A program made the translations under genes and the position numbers. The notes below the pieces were generated by a model. That model was not told the origin of the DNA. It did not search any database and saw only the letters and a list, made by a program, of their open reading frames with translations. Positions 1-8,434 of a stretch of DNA of 64,000 nucleotides are shown piece by piece. How positions within the stretch are numbered: the first letter of the stretch is position 1; every line of letters starts with the position of its first letter. The stretch is taken from the NCBI RefSeq assembly GCF_001655615.1, contig NZ_CP011567.1, positions 3,047,001-3,111,000 of the forward strand, in the 5' to 3' direction. This DNA comes from Pseudomonas sp. GR 6-02. GTDB taxonomy: Bacteria > Pseudomonadota > Gammaproteobacteria > Pseudomonadales > Pseudomonadaceae.

Positions 1-673
1 TCGACAGCGCGACTTGACCGTGGGTCATCGGCAGGATCCGCGCGCCGGGGTTCAGGCCGGCGAGAATGGCGTGCAGTGCCTGGTAACCGGCGTCATCGAT
101 CAGGTCCAGTTTGTTGACGAGAATAACGTTGGCGTACTCCACCTGCTCGATCAGAAGGTCGGCCAGATGGCGCTCCGGCGCGTCTTCCATGGCATCCGCA
201 CGGGCCACGGTATCCGGCGACTCGAGCAGCGCCTGAAACTGGCTGCCATCGACCACCGTCACCAAGGTGTCCAGGCGTGCCAGTTCGCTGAGGCTGAAGC
301 CTTCGGTGTCAAGGAAGGCGAACGTCTCCGCCACCGGCATCGGCTCGGAGATCCCGGTGGATTCAATGAGCAGGTAGTCGAAACGCTGCTGACGTGCCAG
401 ATCACTGATCTGCTCCAGCAAATCGGCGCGCAGTGTGCAGCAAATACAGCCGTTGCTCATCTCGATTAACTCATCGCGACCACGGTGCAGCGACACGTCG
501 CGCTGCACCGCTTCGGCATCGATGTTGACTTCGCTCATATCGTTGACGATGACCGCGACTCTCAGGCCTTCGCGATTGCGCAGGATATGGTTCAGCAGGG
601 TGGTTTTGCCGGCACCGAGGAAGCCCGAAAGGACCGTCACCGGCAGTCGGCCCGCCTGGGCGCCGTCAATCAT
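1..673 (-). CDS. Nitrile hydratase activator P47K, CobW/COG0523 GTPase (3' end outside window)
   Basis: This is the metallochaperone GTPase that accompanies Fe-type nitrile hydratase and is needed for active enzyme. From the ATG at 673 I read a Walker [10 protein letters not shown] at residues 17-25, a Mg-binding [10 protein letters not shown] near 43-52 and the CobW metal motif GCICC at 75-79. The gene runs off the left edge, so about 224 residues of a roughly 400-residue family are visible. Its start overlaps the stop of the beta subunit gene (ATGA), indicating translational coupling. COG0523 proteins also include zinc chaperones, but position directly after the nitrile hydratase subunits decides for the activator role. 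Confidence 0.93.
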   Translation of the reverse strand, partial: MIDGAQAGRLPVTVLSGFLGAGKTTLLNHILRNREGLRVAVIVNDMSEVNIDAEAVQRDVSLHRGRDELIEMSNGCICCTLRADLLEQISDLARQQRFDYLLIESTGISEPMPVAETFAFLDTEGFSLSELARLDTLVTVVDGSQFQALLESPDTVARADAMEDAPERHLADLLIEQVEYANVILVNKLDLIDDAGYQALHAILAGLNPGARILPMTHGQVALS

Positions 674-1332
674 GCGTTCACCGCTTTTGCGCTGGGCGCC
701 TTGTCGAGGTAGCTTTCAAAAAGATCGACCACCACGAAACCATCGTCCGCCGCGTCGCCCCAAAGGTCTTTCACACGAAATTCGACGTGGTAGGTCGGCT
801 GATGCGCCGCGCTCACATCGCCATGGCCGATGGCATCCGGGAAGGGCCACTGTTCTGACGTGCGGTGCAGGATCACGCCTTCCTTGCCGCGTACGTAGGC
901 CGGCATGCGGATATGCCCGGCCACATATTCGTCGCGAACGACCACCCGATCGCCCACCTCGAAGGGGGGCCGACCGGTGATCGCCTGGCGACCGCCCGCG
1001 TGGGCGGGGTTCGCCAGCTTGAAGTGAGAGCCTAGGGCCTCATCAAGTTCTGCCTGGGTAATCACGCCTGTTTCTACCAGCAGGGTCGCGGTGGCGATGA
1101 TGTAGCGCTCGTAGTATTGCGTGCCGACATGTTGGCGAACATCCAGGCGTTCGACGGCGTGGCGCACTTCGTCGACGCTGAATTTTTTCAGGTGATCGAC
1201 GCCGATGAACATCAAGCTGTAGGCCAGGTGTTCCCAGTCCTGCTTGAACACCTGTTTGTAGCTCAGGCTATTGATGGTGTGCGGGACTTTGCCAAAGCCT
1301 TGAAAACCGCCGAGATCGTGAAAGCCATCCAT
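670..1332 (-). CDS. nthB: Nitrile hydratase beta subunit
   Basis: This is the beta chain of nitrile hydratase, which hydrates nitriles to amides in the cytoplasm as an alpha-beta heterodimer. The 220-residue protein begins with the family signature MDGFHDLGG. It carries the [10 protein letters not shown] segment (residues 55-64) whose arginines contact the oxidised cysteines of the alpha subunit in known structures, and it ends in the SH3-like beta domain ([11 protein letters not shown]). It lies 41 nt downstream of the alpha gene and overlaps the P47K gene by ATGA. Length and order match the Pseudomonas chlororaphis B23 type cluster. Confidence 0.95.
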   Translation of the reverse strand: MDGFHDLGGFQGFGKVPHTINSLSYKQVFKQDWEHLAYSLMFIGVDHLKKFSVDEVRHAVERLDVRQHVGTQYYERYIIATATLLVETGVITQAELDEALGSHFKLANPAHAGGRQAITGRPPFEVGDRVVVRDEYVAGHIRMPAYVRGKEGVILHRTSEQWPFPDAIGHGDVSAAHQPTYHVEFRVKDLWGDAADDGFVVVDLFESYLDKAPSAKAVNA

Positions 1333-1373
1333 TGTGAATACCTCTGAAAAGTGAAAGAAACCCAGCGCCCTGG

Positions 1374-1967
1374 CTACGCTACCTGCGGCAGCGCCACGCC
1401 GATCAGGACGTCCTTGGTGATCAGGGCCCGCAGGGCCTCTTCATCCATGCCCTCACTGCCCTCGGGTCGTACCGGCAGCACCAGATAGCGGCTTTCGGCA
1501 CTGGTGTCCCACACTTTGATGGTGACTCCCTCTGGCAGCTCGGTGCCCAGTTCCCGCAGAACGGTGCGCCCTTCGCGGACCAGGCGGGCACGGAATTCGA
1601 AGCCCTTGTACCACTCCGGCGGCAGGCCGAGGACGGGCCAGTTGGTGCAGGAGCACAGGCTGCAGACGATCACGTTTTTCAGCGTGGGGGTGTCTTCCAG
1701 GGCGACGATGTATTCACCTTGTGGGCCGGTATAGCCGAATTGCGCGCAGGCAGCGGTACCGTCCTTGAGCAGCAGTTCACGAAACTGCGGGTCGACCCAG
1801 GCCTTGGCCACCACTCGAGCGCCATTCTCCGGGCTCCAGTCGTGGGCCATGAGTTGGGTCAGCTGTTCGATATAGCCGTCGGGAATCAGCTCCTTTTGCT
1901 TGAGCACCTGGAATAGGGCGCGGGCTCGCTCGCCTGGGGTCGAGGTGGTTTTTTCATCGGTGTTCAT
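1374..1967 (-). CDS. nthA: Nitrile hydratase alpha subunit, Fe-type
   Basis: This is the catalytic metal-binding chain of nitrile hydratase. The claw motif VCSLCSCT is at residues 101-108 (Cys102, Cys105, Ser106, Cys107). The Ser and Thr flanking the cysteines are typical of non-heme iron enzymes; cobalt enzymes have VCTLCSCY. Cys105 and Cys107 correspond to the residues oxidised to sulfinic and sulfenic acid in characterised enzymes. The protein is 197 residues, normal for the family. A GAGGAG-type ribosome site precedes the ATG at 1967. It is transcribed after the amidase gene, with a 77-nt gap that contains no clear promoter. Confidence 0.96.
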   Translation of the reverse strand: MNTDEKTTSTPGERARALFQVLKQKELIPDGYIEQLTQLMAHDWSPENGARVVAKAWVDPQFRELLLKDGTAACAQFGYTGPQGEYIVALEDTPTLKNVIVCSLCSCTNWPVLGLPPEWYKGFEFRARLVREGRTVLRELGTELPEGVTIKVWDTSAESRYLVLPVRPEGSEGMDEEALRALITKDVLIGVALPQVA

Positions 1968-2044
1968 CAGTTAACTCCTCATCGTTGAGCGTTTAAGCAG
2001 CGCCTGGGGTGTTTGTTTTTGTGCGCTGCGCGGGGACCGACCGG

Positions 2045-3559
2045 TTAATTGTTTTTCCAGTCAACGGACGCTTCGAACGCTGCGGCCGCCTGGTAAATCG
2101 TGCCTTCGGCATAGTGCTTGCCCACCAGCATGAGCCCGACCGGCAGGCCGTCCACCAGCCCGCAGGGAATCGACATGGCCGGATGGCCGGTGATGTCCTG
2201 GGCTGAGGCGTTGCCGATCATTTCCAGCGCCCGGGCCACGTATTCCGTGATCGAGCAACCGGGTTCCGGATGAGGCTGGGCGATGATCGGCACGGTCGGC
2301 ATCACCAGCAGGTCGTAGCGCGCCAGCGCCGCGTCGTAACCGGCCCGGGCCATGCGTGTGAGATTCTGCGCCTTGGCGTAGAAACGGCCGTTGTAGTGCT
2401 TGATGCCGTATTCACCGACAAACATGCACAGCTTGAGAGACGCGGACAACTGATCCGCCTGCTCGCGCCACCCGGCTTGCTTGTCCAGCAACGTGAGGTC
2501 GTACAGGCCTTTCCAGTTAAAACCGGCGCCATTGCCGTGCATCATCTGCATTGTCAGGCCTTCACAGCCGATGGGGAGCCACAGCGAGCCGGCGATCTTG
2601 TGCTCTGGCACAGAGACTTCCTCGACATGCGCGCCGAGCCGCTCAAACTGGGCGATGGCGTTACGCACCGATGCAGCTACGCGCGGGTCCTGGTTGGCCA
2701 GCTGGAAACCTTCCTGCAGGATGCCGATCCTGAGCCCTTGCACGCCACGGTCCAGGTAATCGCTGTAGGTATCGACCCGGGGCGCGGCCTGGCGTGGGTC
2801 GAGGCCGTCGGCGCCGGCCATGACTTCCAGCATCAACGCGTTGTCGCGCACGTTGGCCGTGATGGGCCCGGCATGGTCGATGGTCGCTTCGATCGCCATG
2901 ATCCCGGTGTAGGGCACCAGGCCGTGGGTCGGCTTCATCCCGTAAGTACCGCAGAATGCCGAAGGAATCCGAATGGAGCCGCCCTGATCGCCGCCGACCG
3001 CGAGATCCACTTCGCCGGCGGCCACCAGTGCCGCGCTGCCGGAAGAGGAACCACCGGAGGCGAAACCCTGACGATAGGGGTTGTGTACCGGTGCGGGGTC
3101 AGAGGTGTGACTGCCACCGGACAGGCAGTAGTGCTCGCACGTGGCCTTGCCGAGAATGGTCGCCCCCGCATCCAGTAAGCGCGTGACCACGGTGGCATCG
3201 AACGACGGGACGAAACCTTCGAGTGGCGCGGCACCGTTCATCGTGGGGACGCCGGCCAGGGCGATATTGTCCTTGAGCGCGACGGTTTTGCCCGCCAGCT
3301 TGCCTTGCGGTGCGCCGTTGACTTCGGTGCGGTAATACCAGGCGTTCAAGGGGTTGTGGGCCGCCGAAGGGCGGTAGCCGGAACTGCGCTCGTAACGGAC
3401 GGGCGGCACGCAATCGGGCAGCTCGTCGATCAGGTCGTAGGCGTCGAAGCTCGACTGCATCAGGGCCAGGTATTCACTGGCTTGTTCACGGCTGAGCTGC
3501 ATGTGCAGGCCGTTCGCGATGTCCAGTAAGTGTTCAAGGGTGGGACGAACGATTGCCAT
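2045..3559 (-). CDS. amdA: Amidase (amidase signature family) of the nitrile pathway
   Basis: This enzyme hydrolyses the amide made by nitrile hydratase to carboxylic acid and ammonia. The 504-residue protein has the amidase-signature Ser-cisSer-Lys triad: Lys96 in TVALKDN, Ser171 in ASGGSSSGS and Ser195 in [10 protein letters not shown]. As far as I recall, these numbers equal those of the Rhodococcus nitrile-pathway amidase, so the two proteins should align without gaps over this part. The gene sits between the outer-membrane channel and nthA. It may have its own promoter, because a motif shared with the oxdA operon lies 63-92 nt upstream of the start. Confidence 0.93.
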   Translation of the reverse strand: MAIVRPTLEHLLDIANGLHMQLSREQASEYLALMQSSFDAYDLIDELPDCVPPVRYERSSGYRPSAAHNPLNAWYYRTEVNGAPQGKLAGKTVALKDNIALAGVPTMNGAAPLEGFVPSFDATVVTRLLDAGATILGKATCEHYCLSGGSHTSDPAPVHNPYRQGFASGGSSSGSAALVAAGEVDLAVGGDQGGSIRIPSAFCGTYGMKPTHGLVPYTGIMAIEATIDHAGPITANVRDNALMLEVMAGADGLDPRQAAPRVDTYSDYLDRGVQGLRIGILQEGFQLANQDPRVAASVRNAIAQFERLGAHVEEVSVPEHKIAGSLWLPIGCEGLTMQMMHGNGAGFNWKGLYDLTLLDKQAGWREQADQLSASLKLCMFVGEYGIKHYNGRFYAKAQNLTRMARAGYDAALARYDLLVMPTVPIIAQPHPEPGCSITEYVARALEMIGNASAQDITGHPAMSIPCGLVDGLPVGLMLVGKHYAEGTIYQAAAAFEASVDWKNN

Positions 3560-3621
3560 GGTGGGGCTGTCCTTATCGTGGTGGTCTGGGGTTCAAGATA
3601 ATCCGTGCCTCTGCGCGGTGG

Positions 3622-3651
3622 CTTGGTTGAAAAAGACACCGACTTGGTTGA
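3622..3651 (-). promoter_or_regulatory. Candidate activator site upstream of the amidase gene
   Basis: Read on the plus strand, TGGTTGAAAAAGACACCG at 3624-3641 matches 16 of 18 bases of TGGTTGTAAAAGACAACG upstream of the oxdA operon (6021-6038). The element CTTGGTTGA also occurs twice here, at 3622 and 3643. That 21-nt spacing, two helical turns, is usual for tandem AraC/XylS half-sites. The distance to the amidase start (63-92 nt) suits an activator site next to a -35 region. Binding by the divergent AraC-type regulator is inferred. Confidence 0.5.
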
Positions 3652-3712
3652 GCCGGACATCCTTGCGCCAGGCGCAGGAAGGGTGTCCGGCGGCTGTCTG
3701 CTGGACGGTTGG

Positions 3713-4579
3713 CTAGAACACGTGCGCGTAACGCAGGTTCATGCGGAAGTCCTCTTTGGCGCCGTTATCCACTGAAAGGTCCTTGCCCAGCTGCAGCTGG
3801 AGCTGGTCCTGGGCGGTGACGAATTTGGTGGCTGTCAGGCGGAAGTTGGTGGTGCCCATTTCGTCGTCCTGGTTGACACGCGCGACGCTGGTTTCACCGC
3901 CCCAGGTACGCCCGAAGCCGACGCCGAATGCCATGGTGGGGTCTGGCATGTAACGGCCCATCACCTGGGCAGCGTAGGACACGTCCTGCTTGAGGCGGTC
4001 GCCATTGGCGCCGTAATCGGTGTTATCGCCATACCAGGTGGCACCGCCGACCAGGTCCATTGCCCACTTCTCCGTGAAGTGCTTGACGTAGGCGCTCTGC
4101 AGCTCGAATTTCCAGCGGTTCTCACCGAGGTTGAGCGCGTCGTTCTTGTCGTAGGTACCGGAAGGGACATACACATAGGGGGCGATACTGAGGGTGTCGC
4201 GGGCTTCATTGAGCCGCCACTTGACCGGCGCGGTGAGGATCAAGTCGCCGACGCCCCGGGTACTGCCGAGTGTCGAGGCATCGCCGCCAGTGGAAACGTG
4301 CCCGAAGGGCAGGAGGAATTGCGGGTCGATGGTGACCGTTTCACTCAGCGCGTACACATGGAGCAGACGCAGGATGCCGACGTCCGAGCTCAACCTGAAG
4401 TCCGAGCTGGCCTTATGGCCATTGGCGTAGGCCGAGTCTGTGGTGGAGTGCTGGTAGTAAATCGCGCCGATGGTAGCGCCGACCGGGTATTGCTCGTAAT
4501 CGCCAGGGGCCACCTCGCCAGCGTTCGCGTGGAGTACGGGCAACAGCGTGGAGAGTGTCAGCAGACGGATCTTATTCAT
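3713..4579 (-). CDS. Outer-membrane channel-like protein, Phenol_MetA_deg family
   Basis: The 288-residue protein has an N-terminal signal peptide (cut likely after LHANA, residue 20) and alternating aromatic/hydrophobic beta strands. It ends in Phe (RYAHVF), the usual signature of outer-membrane beta barrels. The sequence resembles the family annotated as 'MetA-pathway of phenol degradation' proteins, thought to be channels for hydrophobic substrates. Its place between oxdA and the amidase suggests uptake of aldoximes or nitriles; this is inferred from context only. A short GC-rich hairpin (4592-4608) lies just before its ribosome site. Confidence 0.8.
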   Translation of the reverse strand: MNKIRLLTLSTLLPVLHANAGEVAPGDYEQYPVGATIGAIYYQHSTTDSAYANGHKASSDFRLSSDVGILRLLHVYALSETVTIDPQFLLPFGHVSTGGDASTLGSTRGVGDLILTAPVKWRLNEARDTLSIAPYVYVPSGTYDKNDALNLGENRWKFELQSAYVKHFTEKWAMDLVGGATWYGDNTDYGANGDRLKQDVSYAAQVMGRYMPDPTMAFGVGFGRTWGGETSVARVNQDDEMGTTNFRLTATKFVTAQDQLQLQLGKDLSVDNGAKEDFRMNLRYAHVF

Positions 4580-4670
4580 CTTTTATTCCTTGCACGGCAA
4601 GGCCGTGCCACCCGGGCAGGGCGGCAAAACGGCAGAAATTTTTTTTGGGGGGGTTAGACGCCGACCAGAT

Positions 4671-5729
4671 TCAGGATGCAGGCGATTGCGCGTCGCGCAG
4701 CATTCCGGTCTGCGGGTGACAGTTGATGTACTCGAACACCTGGCTCTTGGCGTCCGACACCGACACTTCGTGGTACAGCCGCAATTTCTTCAGGCCCGCC
4801 GCGACACGGAAGAAGGTCACGAAAATTCGCAGATGGGTGGGGTGGGATTCCGCCCAGCGTTCGAGCTTCTCGATCGAGCGCCAGTGACCGATGTTGTAGC
4901 TCACGTCGAGGAAGTTGCCGTCCAGGTCGATATTGCGCACGAAGCGGTTGCTGTAGCAGCCCAGGGGTTGGCCGTTGTCACGCAGGAAGTCCATGCCGTC
5001 CTGCAGGGTCGGCCGGATCTCGTCGAGGTACAGTGAACGTTCTTCAGCCTCGGCGTCCGCCCAGTCCTGGCCTGAGCGAATCAAGGCGAGGTTGTCATGC
5101 CCCATGATCACCACCCGGCCACCCTTGGCGGGATCACCCGCGACCACTTGCAGCTCGCTGGTGGGCATCATCCAGTCTGTCTGGGAGATCGGGAAGCGGT
5201 CGCGCATCGAGCCCCAGTAGCCGTGTTCTTCGATTTCACCACTGGTCGTATCCATTACCGCGCCGACGCCGGGCAGGTTGTCCTGGAAGGCATACAGGGT
5301 CTCAAACTGCTCGGCGCGCGGGGCGCTGATTTCACGGAAATAGCCAAGGCCATCACTCAGCCGATCCGACGAAGCCCACCAGTCATTCACCTCCGGTGAA
5401 CGCAACCAGCGACAGTGGGCCGCCGGGTCTTTCCAATACCCGACGACAATCAGATTGTCGAAGCCGCTGTTGTCGGTGTGGTGGGTCAAGTCGTGGTTCT
5501 GCGGGCCATTGGCCAGGCTGAAACTGCCGACGATATGACGCATCGCCTGCAACGCGGCCTCGCGCTGTGCATCGCCTTGATACTGCACGCCGAAGTACCC
5601 CATCACTACTTGTTGCAGTTGCTCGTCAGCGCGTGCCACCCACATCGGAAACGGCGGCTGATACTCATCGGGCACGCGGCGGGACAGGGTGCGTGGGCAT
5701 TTGAGATGTTTGTCGATTGCAGATTCCAT
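4671..5729 (-). CDS. oxdA: Aldoxime dehydratase (heme enzyme)
   Basis: This heme lyase dehydrates aldoximes to nitriles, feeding nitrile hydratase. The protein has 352 residues, the length of P. chlororaphis OxdA. The known active-site residues fall at the same numbers: Arg178 (RDR), Ser219 (LIRSG), His299 as proximal heme ligand (SHPTH) and His320 (RLYH). It is preceded by GAGGAGC six to eight bases before the ATG. It lies 21 nt after the small ORF at 5751-5930 and about 90 nt before the channel gene, so the three are probably one transcript. Confidence 0.95.
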   Translation of the reverse strand: MESAIDKHLKCPRTLSRRVPDEYQPPFPMWVARADEQLQQVVMGYFGVQYQGDAQREAALQAMRHIVGSFSLANGPQNHDLTHHTDNSGFDNLIVVGYWKDPAAHCRWLRSPEVNDWWASSDRLSDGLGYFREISAPRAEQFETLYAFQDNLPGVGAVMDTTSGEIEEHGYWGSMRDRFPISQTDWMMPTSELQVVAGDPAKGGRVVIMGHDNLALIRSGQDWADAEAEERSLYLDEIRPTLQDGMDFLRDNGQPLGCYSNRFVRNIDLDGNFLDVSYNIGHWRSIEKLERWAESHPTHLRIFVTFFRVAAGLKKLRLYHEVSVSDAKSQVFEYINCHPQTGMLRDAQSPAS

Positions 5730-5750
5730 CTTGAGCTCCTCGTTTTTTTT

Positions 5751-5930
5751 TCAGGCAAGCGGTTTGGATTCACGCTTCGGCGGCGGGGTGCGCTTGGCGA
5801 CCTGCCGTCGATGCAGCAGCTTCATGGCTCCCCATTCAATCAACCAGTAAGCCGACTCCTCAGGCACGAGATCGCGCATGTGCAGAAGCCAGGATGAGTC
5901 AGGCAATTGTTTTGAATATTGTCGGTCCAT
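5751..5930 (-). CDS. Small hypothetical protein, first gene of the aldoxime/nitrile operon
   Basis: The 59-residue product is basic at its C-terminus (RRQVAKRTPPPKRESKPLA) and has an amphipathic middle (SAYWLIEWGAMKLLH). I chose the ATG at 5930 because GAGG lies upstream; an in-frame ATG at 5942 is also possible. It is only 21 nt from oxdA and on the same strand, so it is probably translated. I do not recognise a family. Alternatively it is an untranslated leader that is open by chance. Confidence 0.45.
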   Translation of the reverse strand: MDRQYSKQLPDSSWLLHMRDLVPEESAYWLIEWGAMKLLHRRQVAKRTPPPKRESKPLA

Positions 5931-5998
5931 GGGAGGCCTCATCAGCAGGGGGATGAGCTGCTGTGAGGTGAAAATTAGGCTGGACGGCGATAGGCCGC

Positions 5999-6038
5999 TT
6001 TGTTCGTCAGGACAACCGTTTGGTTGTAAAAGACAACG
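5999..6038 (-). promoter_or_regulatory. Candidate activator site upstream of the oxdA operon
   Basis: TGGTTGTAAAAGACAACG (6021-6038, plus-strand reading) is nearly identical to the element before the amidase gene. A weaker direct copy (TTTGTTCGTCAGGACA, 5999-6014) lies about 20 nt away, and CAACC-GTTT-GGTTG forms a small palindrome at 6013-6026. The block sits 70-110 nt before the first operon start codon and in the divergent gap to the AraC-type regulator. It could serve both promoters. Confidence 0.5.
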
Positions 6039-6282
6039 CCGACACACGCGGCGCGGCCATGATCGGCATTGGTGCACCCACGCCGAATACGTCAGGCACT
6101 CTGCCTCTAAGTGGGGATTTTGAGGTGTTCTCGCGTCACGTTGGCCGGGCGAAAACCTCGATGGCAGTCACTTCGCAGAGCCCTTCAGGATCGGCATGAA
6201 TGCGCTTGGCCTGTTAATTGCTGCGATAAAGCCGTTAGAACTTCTCGCGCTCTTACTGCAAGGTTGTACTGAGGTCCGTGGC

Positions 6283-7218
6283 ATGAACCCAAGCACTCAA
6301 TATTCGACCCTCGCTGTCGCGGCCCCGCGCCGCTTTGATTATTGGAAGGAAGTGGTCTGCCGCCATTGCCTGGCGGCCGATAGCAAACCTTTGTCCCAGA
6401 GCAGTTTTGATGGCTCGCTTGCAGTCAATACCGTGGGTGATCTGGACATTTGTTCGCTGTCTGCACCCCTGCATTACTGGGAACGCTCCGAGCAGCATCT
6501 GCGCAGTGGTCCTTCCGAAGATTTATGGTTGGGGTTCTCTCGAAATGGCCACGGCCAGATTGAACAAGGCGGCAGAAAAGCCAACCTGGCGGCGGGCAAT
6601 TTGTTTCTTTATGACGCAACTCAGGCGTTTCGATTCAGCTTCGGTGGCACTGAAAACCACCTGGTGCGCATTCCGCGAGCCTTGCTCGTCGAACGCCTGC
6701 CACGTATCGCCGATTACACCGCGATGGTTCTCGACGAGCGGCGTCCGGGAGTCATTCCATTGCGTGAAATGTTGCGTCAGGCCGCGAGTGCGCCGGCATC
6801 GTTGCAGGATGAGGCCATCTCGAACCGTTACTCCAGCGCTTTGCTCGACCTCCTTGTCATCAGCCTGGAACTCCAGGACTTGAAGATCAGTCACGATGAG
6901 CTGGATCTCTACGGCCGCATCATGAAGTACATTCAACGGCACTTGACCGAGCCGGACTTGTCGATTGAAGTCATCGCGCAGGCCCACAATGTGTCCACCC
7001 GCACCGTCACCCGAGCCTTCGCCCGCTACCAGAAGACCCCCGTGGCAGAAATTTGGAAAGAGCGCCTGAATGCCAGCCGTGAAGCGATCGAGCGCGGTCA
7101 GGTGCGCAGTGTGTCCCAGGCGGCGCTGGACTTCGGGTTTTCTGACTTCTCCCATTTCAGCCATGCGTTTCGCAAAGCATTTGGCGTTGCGCCCAATACC
7201 CTGTTGCATCGAAATTGA
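6283..7218 (+). CDS. AraC/XylS-family regulator of the aldoxime/nitrile operon
   Basis: The 311-residue protein has an N-terminal AraC_binding_2-like sensor (about residues 20-190) and a C-terminal AraC double helix-turn-helix (about 205-311, ending FGFSDFSHFSHAFRKAFGVAPNTL). The start MNPSTQ at 6283 is preceded by CTGAGG; a longer reading from 6196 lacks a ribosome site. It is divergent from the nitrile operon and is the only regulator beside it. Activation in response to aldoxime, nitrile or amide is likely but inferred. Confidence 0.85.
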   Translation: MNPSTQYSTLAVAAPRRFDYWKEVVCRHCLAADSKPLSQSSFDGSLAVNTVGDLDICSLSAPLHYWERSEQHLRSGPSEDLWLGFSRNGHGQIEQGGRKANLAAGNLFLYDATQAFRFSFGGTENHLVRIPRALLVERLPRIADYTAMVLDERRPGVIPLREMLRQAASAPASLQDEAISNRYSSALLDLLVISLELQDLKISHDELDLYGRIMKYIQRHLTEPDLSIEVIAQAHNVSTRTVTRAFARYQKTPVAEIWKERLNASREAIERGQVRSVSQAALDFGFSDFSHFSHAFRKAFGVAPNTLLHRN

Positions 7219-7302
7219 GTGATGCCCCGAAGGACAGTGCCCTTGCGCTTGAACGCTCTTCTGTGAAAGCGCAGGGCGTTTCCTGCGGGGCGTTCTGTTT
7301 GG

Positions 7303-7346
7303 ACCGGGGGACATGGTGGACACATGTTCGGAGACATAGTGGACAG
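7303..7346. mobile_element. Terminal remnant of an IS481-family element
   Basis: GGGGGACATGGTGGACA is followed directly by CATGTTCGGAGACATAGT and GGACA, two near copies of a 'GACATRGTGGACA' unit. Such GACATAGT..GGACA repeats are typical ends of Pseudomonas IS481-family elements. The block lies just beyond the 3' end of the transposase remnant. No opposite end was found near 7680-7720, so the element is one-sided. Confidence 0.6.
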
Positions 7347-7384
7347 TTAACGAAGCCGTTTACCTGATATTACGGATCGGGCGT

Positions 7385-7673
7385 TCATCTCAATTTGTGC
7401 AACGCGATGCCTACCCAGTAGACATCGTGCTTGCCGTCCTCCAAGGTCCTGCGCAAGCCCACACGCTCACCGGTAAACGCCCGGGCCCAGCTTGAGCTCC
7501 TACCCTCACCAGTTGAGCTCCCCGTTGGCTTGCACTGTTCGCACTTCGTCATCATCGCCGTACTCCAGTTCCGCCGGTACCTCCTGATAGCACAGCTCGC
7601 TTTGCCGGTACCGGGAGGCAGGAACGTTAAAATCCGGAGCTTGGTGTGGACGTTGGTGATTATAGATTTCCCG
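7385..7673 (-). pseudogene. IS481-family transposase C-terminal remnant, frameshifted
   Basis: On the minus strand, REIYNHQRPHQA..VPASRY..ELEYGDDDEVRTVQANGEL is the typical rve/IS481 transposase C-terminus. That frame ends at a stop at 7506. Homology resumes in another frame with RAFTGERVGLRRTLEDG and ends VGIALHKLR at 7385, the expected transposase tail. At least one frameshift has occurred and the catalytic DDE part is missing. The remnant separates the nitrile locus from the methyltransferase gene. Confidence 0.82.
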
Positions 7674-7720
7674 CGATTGGTCTGTTACGGTCGACGTATA
7701 TCTAATACTTTCAATCATGT

Positions 7721-8434
7721 TCAGACCACTTTGCACGTCAACCACGCCCCCCAGAAAAGGCTGCTGAAGAAACGGGTAGCGTCTCCAAATCCGGCGTCAT
7801 GCAAGAGTTTTTGAACCGCCGCCTCGGAATGTGGAGGATCAGCGCCTTGAAGGATTTTCCCAAGCTTGACCTTCACTTCATCCGGGCTGGCTCCATGCTG
7901 CCGCCACCGCTGCCCCCAAGCCGCAAGCAGTAGCGGCTGGCTGGCATAAGCGTATTGATTCCCCGCGACTATCAGCGGCGCCCCCGGTTTTAGATGAGCC
8001 CGAATGGATCGTAAAATTTGTCGCTTGGTTTCATCTCCATCGAGATGATGGAGTACCCCGATCAAGGTCGCTGCGTCGTATGACTCGTCTGCTGCCAGGT
8101 CTTCAACATGCCCAAGATGCATGGCCGTTCTTTCAAGCAAGTTGTTTGCCTCTAATTGCTGCTTTGCAGCCTCCAACATCGGCTCGGACGGATCAACGGC
8201 CGTGAAGCGCCAACCCGGCTCAAGCTTGGCCATAGCAACAATTTCCTGCGCCGTACCGCCAGCGCCAACTACAAGTATTTTTGCCGAACGTGCAGTGCCC
8301 AGGCTTGCCGCCAGCATGCACGCCGCCAAGTCTTGGCAGGCGTCATATCCTGCTAGCGCAATACGGCTCTGTCGTCCGTACTCATTGGCTCGTGAGGTAT
8401 CAAATTTTTCTGAGTTGAGAGGGGATGATTTCAA
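7721..8434 (-). CDS. Class I SAM-dependent methyltransferase
   Basis: The 237-residue protein shows the Rossmann methyltransferase motifs: motif I ILVVGAGGTAQEI (residues 53-65), the acidic FTAVDPSEPML, and VLHHLDG in post-motif position. It resembles the Methyltransf_11/12 groups, for which substrates cannot be read from sequence. It stands alone, ending 48 nt from the IS481 remnant, so the link to neighbours is unclear. The open frame continues through a full C-terminus (FFSSLFWGAWLTCKVV). Confidence 0.8.
   Translation of the reverse strand: MKSSPLNSEKFDTSRANEYGRQSRIALAGYDACQDLAACMLAASLGTARSAKILVVGAGGTAQEIVAMAKLEPGWRFTAVDPSEPMLEAAKQQLEANNLLERTAMHLGHVEDLAADESYDAATLIGVLHHLDGDETKRQILRSIRAHLKPGAPLIVAGNQYAYASQPLLLAAWGQRWRQHGASPDEVKVKLGKILQGADPPHSEAAVQKLLHDAGFGDATRFFSSLFWGAWLTCKVV

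Noticed and set aside
1..673. COG0523 protein as a general zinc chaperone
   Set aside because: ATGA coupling to the nitrile hydratase beta gene makes the nitrile hydratase activator role much more likely.
2270..3178. 302-codon plus-strand open frame inside the amidase gene
   Set aside because: It is the antisense shadow of a gene with clear catalytic motifs; high GC leaves the opposite strand open. No family resemblance and no ribosome site.
4636..4670. T8G7 homopolymer run between oxdA and the channel gene as a terminator
   Set aside because: There is no stable hairpin in the right position on the minus strand, so it does not look like an intrinsic terminator.
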